Shown here: in pieces, positions 26,888-35,479 of the stretch | Position numbering within the stretch: the first letter of the stretch is position 1 | Layout: the number at the start of each line of letters is the position of its first letter | Assembly (NCBI GenBank): GCA_947381945.1 | Contig: CANCXM010000006.1 | Location: 61,331-125,330 of the forward strand | Direction: 5' to 3' | DNA length: 64,000 nt | From: an uncultured Muribaculaceae bacterium | GTDB lineage: Bacteria > Bacteroidota > Bacteroidia > Bacteroidales > Muribaculaceae | Notes under the pieces: generated by a model | The model's database searches: none | Told to the model about the DNA's origin: nothing | What the model saw: the letters and a program-made list of their open reading frames with translations, nothing else | Program-made: the position numbers and the translations under genes

Positions 26888-27525
26888 AAGTAAGCAGATT
26901 TGTCTTCAACATGTTCGGAGTCAACACATACGTCGTTTGGGACCCCGAATCGCTCGAAGCGGCCATCATCGACCCCGGAATGATCGATGATGACGAGCGT
27001 AACGCACTCGACAGCTTCATCGGGAACCGGGGCCTGAAGGTCACACAGCTCATCAACACACATTCCCACCTTGACCACATTTTCGGCAACACATATATAA
27101 AAGAAAAATACGGTCTCGAAATCAAAGCCCATCCTGCCGACGATTTCCTGGCCCGCACCCTTCCCGAGCAGGCCGCCCGTTTCGGCCTTCGTATGCCCCT
27201 CCAGCCGCAGCAACTTGATGTGGAGCTCCACGACGGCGATACAGTCTTCCTCGGCAAAGAACGCATGGAGGTGCTGGGCGTCCCCGGCCACTCTCCCGGC
27301 GGAATAGCGCTCTACTGTCCGGAATCCAACTTCGTCATCACCGGCGACACCCTCTTCCCCGGGTCAATGGGCCGAACCGACCTTCCGATGGGCGACTACG
27401 CCACCCTCGTCGATGCCATCAGCCGCAAGCTTCTCACCCTCCCCGACTCTACAGTGGTCCTTTCCGGCCACGGAGGTGAGACCACTATCGGCAATGAAAA
27501 GAAATCCAATCCATTCTTAAAATAA
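26884..27525 (+). CDS. Metallo-beta-lactamase-fold hydrolase (glyoxalase II-like)
   Basis: The 213-residue protein has the MBL-fold zinc motif THSHLDHIFGN (HxHxDH), then VPGHSPGG with the third histidine, FVITGDTLFPGSMGRTDLPM with the bridging aspartate, and VLSGHGGETTIG at the end. These match the YcbL/glyoxalase-II-like subgroup of small hydrolases acting on thioesters such as S-lactoylglutathione-type compounds; the substrate here is unknown. It overlaps rsmG by four bases. It is not a beta-lactamase of the resistance type. Confidence 0.88.
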   Translation: MKVSRFVFNMFGVNTYVVWDPESLEAAIIDPGMIDDDERNALDSFIGNRGLKVTQLINTHSHLDHIFGNTYIKEKYGLEIKAHPADDFLARTLPEQAARFGLRMPLQPQQLDVELHDGDTVFLGKERMEVLGVPGHSPGGIALYCPESNFVITGDTLFPGSMGRTDLPMGDYATLVDAISRKLLTLPDSTVVLSGHGGETTIGNEKKSNPFLK

Positions 27526-27544
27526 TTTTTATTTTCGCCCAAAA

Positions 27545-27600
27545 TAATTAAAGAATTTTTTCTTTAATTAAAAAAGAAACTTTAAATTTGCGAACGAAAT
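27545..27600 (+). promoter_or_regulatory. Inverted repeat and -7 box ahead of the biotin carboxyltransferase gene
   Basis: TAATTAAAGAA (27545-27555) and TTCTTTAATTA (27560-27570) form an 11-bp perfect inverted repeat with a TTTT loop. It lies just upstream of a -7 box TAAATTTG (27593-27600), covering the place where the -33 element would be. It could be an operator or a weak terminator for the gene before it. Confidence 0.5.
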
Positions 27601-27672
27601 GACAGCCCGAAGGCCATTCACCGACCGTCCCGTCTGCCAAACCACACAATCACGTTAACAGTCACATTTATT

Positions 27673-29580
27673 ATGACACGACCAAAACTTAAAATCCGCG
27701 ACCTGACGTTGCGCGACGGACAGCAGTCCCTCTTTGCCACCCGAATGAATCAGGAGACAATCAACAAGCTTCTCCCCTTCTACGAAGACGCAAACTTCTA
27801 CATCATGGAAGTCTGGGGCGGTGCAGTGCCTGACTCAGTGATGCGTTACCTCGATGAATCTCCGTGGGAACGCCTGCGCACCTTCTCAAAGGCCATGGAT
27901 TCAAAGAGCGAACACCCGAAGGCCCTGCTTTCGGCCCTTTCGCGCGGACGTAACCTTTTCGGTTATGTACCCTATCCCGACTCCGTGCTCGAAGGATTCT
28001 ACAAGGAAGCCATCCAGAACGGTCTCAACGTGATGCGTATCTTTGACGCACTCAACGACATTGACAACGTTAAGGAATCAATTCGTCTCATCAACCAGCT
28101 CGGAGGCATTGCCGACGGTGCTGTCTGCTACACGGTCGATCCCAAGCCCGAAGCACCTGTCGAAAACAACGGCGGTGGCATCTTCGGCAAACTCAAATCA
28201 ATGTTCGGCGGCAGCAAACCGGCTGAGCCTGAAAAAATCTTCACTGATGAATATTTCGTCGAAAAAGCCCGTCAGATGGAAGCCCTCGGCGCAAAAATCA
28301 TCACGCTCAAGGACATGGCCGGTCTGGTCAACCCGAGCCGTGCGGCCTCTATCATTTCAGCCCTTAAACGCTCCGTCAAAGTCCCGGTTGACTTCCATAC
28401 CCACTGTACACCAGGCTACGGTCTTGCATCCTCACTCATGGCCATCATCAACGGTGTCGACATCCTTGACACCAACATCTGGTGGTTCGGAGGCGGTTCG
28501 GCTGCTCCTGCCATCGAGCTCATCTGGCTCTTCTGCCAGCGCTTGGGAGTAGAAGTCGAGGTCAATATGGAGGCTGTCGGCCGCATCCGCGCCGAACTCC
28601 TCGACGCCCGCAAGGCTCTCGCACAGTTCGACCTTCACCGCGACGACATGCAGCGCCCCTTCGATCCCCTCAAGGATCAGCTTCCCCCCGAAGTGCTCGC
28701 CCTCTTCGACAGCGCCATCGAATTTGCAAAGGCCGGCGACGAACCTGCCCTCCTCGATGCCTGCCACAAGATTGAGGCGTATTTCGGCTTCCCCAAACCC
28801 AACGAGCTCGTCAAGACTGCAGAGGTTCCAGGCGGTATGTACTCCAACATGGTCGCACAGCTCCGTGAACTCAAGAGCGAGGATCTTCTTGAAGATGCCA
28901 TGCGCCTCATCCCGATGGTGCGCCGCGATGCCGGTCTGATTCCCCTCGTGACTCCGACCAGCCAGATTGTAGGCAACCAGGCTGTACTCGTTGCTCTCGA
29001 CCGCAAGAACGGCAAGCCTGACTATACAAACAAGTCAAATCAGTTCATCTCACTCGTGAAGGGTGAATACGGACGTACCCCCGTGGCCATCGATCCCGCT
29101 TTCCGCGAGAAAATCACCGGCAGCCCAGAGGAGAAACCCTACGATGTCAGCAAGTACGTCAAACCCGAAAATCCCGAAATTGCGGAGATGGGTGGCAAGA
29201 AGCTTGCGTCGAACAATGAGGAATATCTCCTTCTCGAACTCCTTCCAGCTGTAGCCAAAGGCTTCCTCCGTCGTCGTCGCGACGAAGAATTCAAGGCTGA
29301 GGAAGCAGCCAAAGCTCCCGCTGTTGAAGAAGTGAAAGAAGAAGTAGCCGCAGTCGAGCCTATCACCGGTCCTGTCATCTCAGCCCCGATGTGCGGACGC
29401 ATTGTTGAAATCAAGGTGAAACCGGGTCAAAGCGTCAAGAAGGGCGACACCGTGCTCGTCTATGAAGCCATGAAGATGGAAAACGATGTTGAAGCCGAAC
29501 AGGATGGCATCGTAAAGCGTGTGCTTGTCAACCTCGATGACCAGGTGAGCAACGATGCTCCCCTCATCGAATTCGAATGA
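27673..29580 (+). CDS. oadA: Biotin-dependent carboxyltransferase (oxaloacetate decarboxylase alpha / pyruvate carboxylase subunit B type)
   Basis: The 635-residue protein has an N-terminal HMG-CoA-lyase-like TIM barrel with the metal and substrate motif LTLRDGQQSL, DFHTHCTPGYGL and conserved carboxyltransferase helices. It ends in a biotinyl domain with YEAMKMENDVEAEQDG; the biotinylated lysine is about residue 601. A Gly-rich insertion (about 155-180, NNGGGIFGKLKSMFGG) breaks the barrel sequence. It moves CO2 between biotin and pyruvate/oxaloacetate. No beta/gamma decarboxylase subunit or biotin carboxylase gene is next to it, so its partners are elsewhere and the choice between sodium-pumping decarboxylase and two-subunit pyruvate carboxylase stays open. 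Confidence 0.88.
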   Translation: MTRPKLKIRDLTLRDGQQSLFATRMNQETINKLLPFYEDANFYIMEVWGGAVPDSVMRYLDESPWERLRTFSKAMDSKSEHPKALLSALSRGRNLFGYVPYPDSVLEGFYKEAIQNGLNVMRIFDALNDIDNVKESIRLINQLGGIADGAVCYTVDPKPEAPVENNGGGIFGKLKSMFGGSKPAEPEKIFTDEYFVEKARQMEALGAKIITLKDMAGLVNPSRAASIISALKRSVKVPVDFHTHCTPGYGLASSLMAIINGVDILDTNIWWFGGGSAAPAIELIWLFCQRLGVEVEVNMEAVGRIRAELLDARKALAQFDLHRDDMQRPFDPLKDQLPPEVLALFDSAIEFAKAGDEPALLDACHKIEAYFGFPKPNELVKTAEVPGGMYSNMVAQLRELKSEDLLEDAMRLIPMVRRDAGLIPLVTPTSQIVGNQAVLVALDRKNGKPDYTNKSNQFISLVKGEYGRTPVAIDPAFREKITGSPEEKPYDVSKYVKPENPEIAEMGGKKLASNNEEYLLLELLPAVAKGFLRRRRDEEFKAEEAAKAPAVEEVKEEVAAVEPITGPVISAPMCGRIVEIKVKPGQSVKKGDTVLVYEAMKMENDVEAEQDGIVKRVLVNLDDQVSNDAPLIEFE

Positions 29581-29641
29581 AGATGACAATCTGAAAAAAC
29601 GCCTATACAATCTTCTTCAGATTAAAGATTAAAGCAAATTC

Positions 29642-29677
29642 ACCCGGCACTGTGTCAGTTTTGACACAGTGCCGGGT
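29642..29677 (+). terminator. 16-bp perfect hairpin after the carboxyltransferase gene
   Basis: ACCCGGCACTGTGTCA (29642-29657) and its exact complement (29662-29677) flank a GTTT loop. There is no clear T-run after it, so it may protect the transcript end or act as a weak terminator. Confidence 0.7.
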
Positions 29678-29726
29678 AAAATAGCAAATGTCACATTTAT
29701 AACTTTAACCTATTCATTTTATTTTT

Positions 29727-30332
29727 ATGAAATCAATCAAAGCACTCCTGCTCCTGTTCGTTATGGTAATCGGAGCATCTGCAATTCCCGCGCAAGCACA
29801 GTTCAAATTCGGTCCGAAGGTCGGTCTCACCGTAAATGACTTCCATTTCAACAAGAGCATTGTCGATGCAGAGAACCAGACAGGCTGGACAGCCGGCCTT
29901 ATGGCAGAATTCACCGTTCCGATCATCGGTATCTCCGCCGACCTCTCAGCCATGTATGTGCGTCGCAACACAAAGTTCCTTGAAGAAAACGAAGTGTCGA
30001 AGGACAACCGTGATTACATTGAAATCCCCCTCAATATCAAATACAAATTCGGCCTTCCCGTTGTGAGCAAGTTCCTCGTCCCCTACGTTGGTGTAGGTCC
30101 GAGCGTTTCGTTCCTCACAAGCCGTCGTCACATCTCCGATGCATACAAAAATAAATCAGTTGACTGGGCGCTCAACTTCGGCTTCGGCGTTCAGCTCCTA
30201 AGCCATATCGACCTCAATGCCCGCTACGGCCTCGGCCTTACCAAGGCTGTAACCACAGTTTCAGGTGCGGACAATGCCGGAATCGAAGGCAAGAACCGCT
30301 ATTGGACAATCTCCCTCGCATATCTTTTCTAA
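29727..30332 (+). CDS. Outer-membrane beta-barrel protein (PorT-like fold)
   Basis: This 201-residue protein has a signal peptide ending in IPAQAQ, then FKFGPKVGLTVNDFHF and amphipathic beta strands ending with an aromatic residue (YWTISLAYLF), the mark of an outer-membrane barrel. It belongs with the Bacteroidetes 'outer membrane protein beta-barrel' group (PF13568), which includes PorT of the T9SS as well as many proteins of unknown role. It is somewhat shorter than PorT and I see nothing that proves the PorT role. It lies alone, with a hairpin on each side. Confidence 0.8.
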   Translation: MKSIKALLLLFVMVIGASAIPAQAQFKFGPKVGLTVNDFHFNKSIVDAENQTGWTAGLMAEFTVPIIGISADLSAMYVRRNTKFLEENEVSKDNRDYIEIPLNIKYKFGLPVVSKFLVPYVGVGPSVSFLTSRRHISDAYKNKSVDWALNFGFGVQLLSHIDLNARYGLGLTKAVTTVSGADNAGIEGKNRYWTISLAYLF

Positions 30333-30340
30333 GGAACGAA

Positions 30341-30367
30341 CAAAAGCGGGCCATTGAGCCCGTTTTG
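30341..30367 (+). terminator. Terminator of the outer-membrane barrel gene
   Basis: CAAAAGCGGGC and GCCCGTTTTG pair with one bulged G around a CATTGA loop, running into TTTTG. Confidence 0.7.
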
Positions 30368-30376
30368 ACAATTAGT

Positions 30377-30463
30377 CATAAGCCGGACAATCCCTTCGAA
30401 GTTTTAATAGTTTCAGCACCTCGCTGAGTTTTATTAAACTTCGAAGGGATTGTCTGGCTTATG
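30377..30463. repeat. Long 87-base imperfect palindrome
   Basis: The arms starting CATAAGCCGGACAATCC (30377) and ending GGATTGTCTGGCTTATG (30463) pair over about 32 bases with one mismatch and one bulge. An inner stem TCAGC/GCTGA follows. It sits between a terminator and rpmH, has no coding capacity and looks like a mobile hairpin (MITE- or REP-like) or a structured RNA end. Confidence 0.75.
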
Positions 30464-30563
30464 GCTTAGTCGATAATATGCTACCGCCACATCGCTGCTC
30501 CGCAGCTCATTAATTGCCATACGGAAACGAAGCCCACTATAGCCCCACAGCTATAACCAACCA

Positions 30564-30591
30564 AGCCCGACGGGATTTCTCCCATCGGGCT
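30564..30591. terminator. Terminator downstream of rpmH
   Basis: AGCCCGACGGGA (30564-30575) and TCCCATCGGGCT (30580-30591) form a stem with one mismatch and a TTTC loop, about 28 bases after the rpmH stop on the minus strand. Confidence 0.65.
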
Positions 30592-30618
30592 GATTATCTT
30601 TGTCTGTAAGAGAGATTC

Positions 30619-30774
30619 TTACTTACCGGCGATAGAATCGGAAACGGTCAGACGTGCGCGACCTTTAGCGCGACGACGAGCGAGGACCTTACGACCATCG
30701 GGTGTAGACATGCGGGCACGGAAGCCGTGCTTGTTAACTCTCTTTCTGTTAGAAGGTTGAAATGTTCTTTTCAT
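30619..30774 (-). CDS. rpmH: Large ribosomal subunit protein bL34
   Basis: On the minus strand the ATG at 30774 opens a 51-residue frame starting [20 protein letters not shown], continuing [20 protein letters not shown] and ending [11 protein letters not shown]. This is the highly basic, very conserved L34 protein of the 50S subunit. Its promoter matches the vegetative consensus exactly (30817-30848). Here it lies beside the flavodoxin gene and not beside dnaA/rnpA, which is usual for Bacteroidetes. Confidence 0.97.
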   Translation of the reverse strand: MKRTFQPSNRKRVNKHGFRARMSTPDGRKVLARRRAKGRARLTVSDSIAGK

Positions 30775-30816
30775 TGCCGTATATGTTTATTTTCTGTTAT
30801 TCTATATTTCGAGGTG

Positions 30817-30848
30817 CAAATTTATGAATAAAAACTCATACGGACAAA
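30817..30848 (-). promoter_or_regulatory. Promoter of rpmH
   Basis: On the minus strand, TTTG (30848-30845), 20 bases, TAAATTTG (30824-30817): an exact vegetative promoter giving a leader of about 35 bases. It also lies just after the flavodoxin stop, so rpmH need not depend on the flavodoxin transcript. Confidence 0.85.
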
Positions 30849-30876
30849 TATTTTTCACATTTTATAACATAAAATC

Positions 30877-31380
30877 TTAAACAATTTCCTCTTTTATGGC
30901 ATCGCACCATGCTTTTACACGCGCTTCAGTCTCGTCGGCATGGTTAACATTGTCTATACAGAGCCCGACAATCATGCCGTGGACATCGCTATCGGAATGT
31001 TGGTAATTGTAGCCATCATTATTGAAAGGTGCGATAAACATGGCCTTGGTGTCATGGAGACGATGGTAGATCTCCCCTACCGAATTGCAGAAGGTGTCCG
31101 ACATCGAATCGTCGCCACAGCCGAAGATAGCGACCTCCTTGCCTTCGAGGTCAAGTGACTGGAGGCCGTCGAGGAATGTCGCCATGTCGTCCTGCAGATC
31201 GCCGGCACCCCATGTGCTCGCACCTATCACAAGCACATCATAGTCGGCTACTGCCGATGGCGCAGCCACTGCCACGTCGTGAACATCCTCAGCTTTCACA
31301 TCAAGCTGACGAGCTATCTCCTGAGCCACTTCAAGCGTAGTGCCGGTGGTGGAACCGTAGAATATACCTATTTTTTTCAT
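30877..31380 (-). CDS. fldA: Flavodoxin
   Basis: The 167-residue protein starts MKKIGIFYGSTTGTTLEVAQ, where the STTGTT loop binds the FMN phosphate. VIGASTWGAGDLQDD and AIFGCGDDSMSDTFC carry the two FMN-ring loops. The length is that of a long-chain flavodoxin, with the extra loop in the last third. It carries single electrons at low potential in the cytoplasm, replacing ferredoxin in anaerobes. It is read on the minus strand, divergent from the PL11 lyase gene, and I see no clear promoter consensus in front of it. Confidence 0.95.
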   Translation of the reverse strand: MKKIGIFYGSTTGTTLEVAQEIARQLDVKAEDVHDVAVAAPSAVADYDVLVIGASTWGAGDLQDDMATFLDGLQSLDLEGKEVAIFGCGDDSMSDTFCNSVGEIYHRLHDTKAMFIAPFNNDGYNYQHSDSDVHGMIVGLCIDNVNHADETEARVKAWCDAIKEEIV

Positions 31381-31514
31381 TGTTTCTGTTATAATATATA
31401 TGTTTAGTCTTTTTTGTAATTGAATCTGTGTTTTTGATTTTGACGGATTGTCTATGATTATGTTTTTATAATGTTAACATTCGTCGGGAAATTAGGTTCG
31501 TTTCTATCCTGCAA

Positions 31515-31546
31515 TTTGGGGCTTTAATTAAAAATAATTACTTTTG
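31515..31546 (+). promoter_or_regulatory. Promoter of the PL11 lyase gene
   Basis: TTTG (31515-31518), 20 bases, TACTTTTG (31539-31546) match the vegetative consensus exactly, giving a leader of about 100 bases. Confidence 0.85.
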
Positions 31547-31651
31547 CATACGGAATTTCACATTTTTTGCAAGGGAATCAACTCACGCACAATACGAAAT
31601 AGCGATTAAATCGTCATATCTACTATTTATAATATTTACTTTAAATTCAAC

Positions 31652-34600
31652 ATGAAAAAAACTTTCATTTCCTGCATGGCTTTACTGGCTTCGCTGACTT
31701 TGTCGGCCCAGTACTCCCACACGATTCAGGCCGAGAAGCTTGACCGTGGAGTGGTGGCAGTGAAGACCAACAGTGGAGTTTTTGTCTCATGGCGTTCACT
31801 TGTCAGCGATGACAAAGGTTTGACCTTTGACCTCTACCGCGACGGTGTCAAGGTCAATGAAACTCCGCTCAAGACAAAAACAAATTTCACTGACGCGGCA
31901 GGCACAGCAGCTTCAAAGTACACAGTCAAAGCAATCCTCAACGACCAGGTCACCGAGACATCGGCTGAGACATCCGTATGGGAAACTCCCTATCTCAAAA
32001 TCCACCTCGACCGTCCGGAAGGCGGTACTTCTCCAGCCGGTGGTGCCAATGAGGACCGCAACTACACCTATACACCTGATGACGTGTCCGTAGGTGATGT
32101 CGACGGTGACGGAGAATGGGAACTCATCGTAAAATGGTTCCCCACCAATCAGGCCGACAACTCATTCTATCGTTATACCGGCAACACCATTATTGATTGC
32201 TACAAGCTGAACGGCAAAAAGCTCTGGCGTATAGACCTCGGTCACAACATCCGTTCAGGCAATCACTACACGCAGTTCATGGTCTATGACTTTGACGGTG
32301 ACGGAAAAGCCGAGCTTATATGCAAGACCGCACCCGGTACAATCGACGGCAAAGGCAAAGCTGTTCTCATGGGCGATGACAAAGTGACTGATGACTACCG
32401 CAATTCACAGGGCCATGTCATCTCCGGCTCAGAATATCTCACCGTGTTCTCAGGAGAGACCGGCGAAGCCATCAATACAATTGCCTACAACCCTCCTCAC
32501 AATATCCGTGCGTTTGATAAGTCTTCAAACGGTTGGGGAGACTCCTACGGTGGTCGTTCCGAACGATACCTTGCCGGTGTAGCATATCTTGACGGCAAAA
32601 AGCCAAGTGCTATTTTCTGTCGAGGATATTACACCGCAGCCTACGTCTGGGCTGTTGATTTTGATGGTCAGAAACTCACCGAGAAATGGCTCCACAAATC
32701 AGAAACCGCCCGTCAGGGACTCTATGGAGAAGGAACCCATTCACTCACAATCGGCGACGTTGACGGCGACGGATTTGATGAGGTTGTTTATGGTGCAGCA
32801 ACACTTGATCATGATGGCAAAGTCCTTTACCGTACCGGTGGTGGCCACGGAGATGCCCTCCATCTCGCAGCAATGCTCCCCGACCGCGAAGGCCTCCAAG
32901 TGTTCATGCCTCACGAAGAAAAGGGCTCTGCATATAAGTATGACACCCATGTGCGTAATGCCAAGACCGGTGAAATCATTTTCTTCGAACCACAGTCCGG
33001 AAAAGACATCGGCCGTGGATTGGCTGCGAACGTCACATCAATGTATCCCGGCTATGAATATTGGTCATCAACTGGAAAGGTTTTCAATAACGGAGAGCAA
33101 CTGACAAGCGCAAAGCGCCCGTCAATCAACTTCCGCGTTTACTGGGATGGCGATTTGCTTGATGAACTTCTTGATGGGACATCTATCACCAAGCCCAACA
33201 ACAGCATGACATCAATCAGCACTTTGGTCAACTTCAACAAGTATTCCAACGCTGCTTCATGCAACACCACCAAGGCGACCCCCAACCTTCAGGCCGACCT
33301 CTTCGGCGACTGGCGTGAAGAAGTGATACTTCACGACGGTCAGACCGAGTCAGACCTCATAATCTTCACCACGACCACGCCTACCGACTACAAGGTCCCC
33401 ACTCTCATGCAGGACCGTCAGTATCGTGTGGCTATCGCATGGCAGAACGTAGCCTACAACCAGCCTCCTCACCTCAGCTACAACCTTGAGGAACTTTTCA
33501 ACACCCAGGGTGCAATCACCATCAACAGCGGAGCGCTCAACCAGGTAATCTACCTTGGCGATGAGATTCAGCCAATCGCATTCACCGTGCAGCGCGCCAC
33601 AGGGGCAGTCTGCGAAGGTCTACCCTCAGGCATGAACTTCAAATTCGATCCCGCCACCCTCACCGGAACCATTTCAGGAACACCGTCAACGGAAGGCGAA
33701 TACACGTTCACCGTGACAACCACCGGTGCGGCTGATGATGCAAACGCCGCTATCAGCGGAACAATCAAGGTACGCAAGAACACCTCAATTCAGCTCGTGG
33801 CCTACTTCCCGTTTGAAAAGATTGGCGCAACCACACCGAACCTTACAGGCGGCGAAGCCGTAGCCTACAAGGATATTCCCGGCGCTGTCGCAGAAGGCAA
33901 GCAGGGCAACTCACTTGCTCTTGACGGAACCAACTGCTACATCCATGACAGCTATGACCTTATCGATTTCGGCGACCAGTCTTTCTCCATTGAACTTTGG
34001 ATGAACTCAACAGCCATAGATAAAAACTGCTATCTGTTCAACAAGGGCGTCATCGCACCCGCCAACGGCTCAGGAAACTGGTATGGCATAGAGTACAAGG
34101 ACAACAAGGGCACAAAAGAGCTCCGTTTCGCTGTCGATGACAATGTGACCAAGAATCAGGTTGTCGTAACCGGTGCCGACAAATATTTCGACGGTTCATG
34201 GCATCAGATTGTGGCAGTCCGCGACGCGGTTGAGAAACAACTGAGACTTTATGTCGACGGCGAACTCAAGAACACCGCCGCCGATGGCACTATCGAAATC
34301 CTTTCTGACGAACCTCTCGTGATAGGCAACGTTAACGGCGGCGACGGTTGGGGCTACGATAACTTCTACACCGGCAAACTTGACGAATTCTCTATCTACC
34401 GCGGAGTGATGAGCGCAAGCAAGGTCAAGGAACACTTCGAATCGCAGGGTTCGGAATACATCGCTTACTTCCCCATGGACGAGATGGGCGAAACAACTCC
34501 CAACCTTGTCTTCGGAGAAGCCACCGCACAGAACGGCATGGCCGTATCGGTTGATGGCCTGAAGGGCGGAGCTATCCAATTTGACGACTCCTACTATCTT

Positions 34601-35296
34601 ACCCAGCCAATCTATGATGCGATCAACATGGGCGATAAGGACTTTACCATCGAAATGTGGGCACGCTCCACCGACGAAGACGGCTATCTCCTCTGCATCG
34701 GTACCCACAACAAGACCAATGTAGAGGGTGGTACAGGCAACTGGATCGGCCTCGAACGCAAGAACGGCTATCTCAGCTTCTCAATTGACGACGATGTCAA
34801 GAAGACGGATTGCAAGATGGAAGATGCCAATAGCGTGTTTGACGGAGAGTGGCACCACATTGCATGTGTGCGCAACTATGCCGACAAGACCTTGACACTC
34901 TATATTGACGGCAAGGAGACCGCAAGCGTAAGCGGTGTGGCAACAGGTGCTCTCAACTTCTCAGCTACCGAGCTCTTCTTCATCGGCGGTGACGACGAAA
35001 GCGGCAACCGCACATTCGCAGGTGCTATCGACGAACTCACCATCCTCCCGAAAGCACTTTCTGCCGACGAAGTGGAAGAACACTACAACCTCCTCCGTCT
35101 TTCTGAAATCAAGGATATAATCGCTTCTTCCGCCAACGCACGTTACACAGTTGTCGACGCATTCAGCGGACGCATCATCCGCACAGCCGTTGGAGCTGAC
35201 CGCACGGACATCATCGACACTCTTGAGCAGGGAGTCTACATCCTTGTTGTTGAAAACGGCAACGGTGTCGAGAACTACAAGTTCATCAAGAATTAA
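31652..35296 (+). CDS. Rhamnogalacturonan lyase (PL11 type) with Ig, two LamG domains and a T9SS sorting domain
   Basis: The 1214-residue protein has a signal peptide (about 1-19), an N-terminal beta domain, then an eight-bladed-propeller PL11 catalytic region (about 115-605) with calcium-binding repeats DVDGDGEWE, DFDGDGKAE and DVDGDGFDE, as in YesW/YesX. An Ig-like unit (about 615-705) and two concanavalin-like LamG domains (about 713-920 and 933-1140) follow, with SFSIELWMNS and DFTIEMWARS. Residues about 1150-1214 (YTVVDAFSGRIIRTAVG, then LEQGVYILVVENGNG and NYKFIKN) fit the type-A C-terminal sorting domain of T9SS. It would cut rhamnogalacturonan I of pectin at the cell surface or outside. 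It is not in a susCD operon. Confidence 0.9.
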   Translation: MKKTFISCMALLASLTLSAQYSHTIQAEKLDRGVVAVKTNSGVFVSWRSLVSDDKGLTFDLYRDGVKVNETPLKTKTNFTDAAGTAASKYTVKAILNDQVTETSAETSVWETPYLKIHLDRPEGGTSPAGGANEDRNYTYTPDDVSVGDVDGDGEWELIVKWFPTNQADNSFYRYTGNTIIDCYKLNGKKLWRIDLGHNIRSGNHYTQFMVYDFDGDGKAELICKTAPGTIDGKGKAVLMGDDKVTDDYRNSQGHVISGSEYLTVFSGETGEAINTIAYNPPHNIRAFDKSSNGWGDSYGGRSERYLAGVAYLDGKKPSAIFCRGYYTAAYVWAVDFDGQKLTEKWLHKSETARQGLYGEGTHSLTIGDVDGDGFDEVVYGAATLDHDGKVLYRTGGGHGDALHLAAMLPDREGLQVFMPHEEKGSAYKYDTHVRNAKTGEIIFFEPQSGKDIGRGLAANVTSMYPGYEYWSSTGKVFNNGEQLTSAKRPSINFRVYWDGDLLDELLDGTSITKPNNSMTSISTLVNFNKYSNAASCNTTKATPNLQADLFGDWREEVILHDGQTESDLIIFTTTTPTDYKVPTLMQDRQYRVAIAWQNVAYNQPPHLSYNLEELFNTQGAITINSGALNQVIYLGDEIQPIAFTVQRATGAVCEGLPSGMNFKFDPATLTGTISGTPSTEGEYTFTVTTTGAADDANAAISGTIKVRKNTSIQLVAYFPFEKIGATTPNLTGGEAVAYKDIPGAVAEGKQGNSLALDGTNCYIHDSYDLIDFGDQSFSIELWMNSTAIDKNCYLFNKGVIAPANGSGNWYGIEYKDNKGTKELRFAVDDNVTKNQVVVTGADKYFDGSWHQIVAVRDAVEKQLRLYVDGELKNTAADGTIEILSDEPLVIGNVNGGDGWGYDNFYTGKLDEFSIYRGVMSASKVKEHFESQGSEYIAYFPMDEMGETTPNLVFGEATAQNGMAVSVDGLKGGAIQFDDSYYLTQPIYDAINMGDKDFTIEMWARSTDEDGYLLCIGTHNKTNVEGGTGNWIGLERKNGYLSFSIDDDVKKTDCKMEDANSVFDGEWHHIACVRNYADKTLTLYIDGKETASVSGVATGALNFSATELFFIGGDDESGNRTFAGAIDELTILPKALSADEVEEHYNLLRLSEIKDIIASSANARYTVVDAFSGRIIRTAVGADRTDIIDTLEQGVYILVVENGNGVENYKFIKN

Positions 35297-35344
35297 AGAC
35301 TGATTGCCGGCGCTTCAAGCGTCCGGTAATCTACCGACCCTTCC

Positions 35345-35385
35345 ACCGGCTGCAATCCATAAAATTCGGATTGCGGCCGGTTTTT
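35345..35385 (+). terminator. Terminator of the PL11 lyase gene
   Basis: ACCGGCTGCAATCC (35345-35358) pairs with GGATTGCGGCCGGT (35368-35381) with one wobble pair, a 9-base loop and a T-run after the stem. Confidence 0.9.
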
Positions 35386-35405
35386 GCTTTTTTATCAATC
35401 TGAGG

Positions 35406-35436
35406 TTGAATTTGTGAAATAAAAATTGTAATTTTG
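35406..35436 (+). promoter_or_regulatory. Probable ftsK promoter
   Basis: TTG (35406-35408), 20 bases, TAATTTTG (35429-35436): the -7 box is perfect and the -33 half is partial. Start of ftsK is about 44 bases downstream. Confidence 0.6.
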
Positions 35437-35479
35437 TTTCTCATAAACTCAATTTTGAGAAAGCACACTCTGATTAGCT

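Noticed and set aside
26884..27525. Beta-lactamase resistance gene
   Set aside because: The fold is metallo-beta-lactamase, but motifs and length match glyoxalase II-like hydrolases, and it has no signal peptide.
29727..30332. PorT, as a second T9SS component
   Set aside because: Same barrel family, but shorter than PorT and without a clear orthology signal, so only the fold is claimed.
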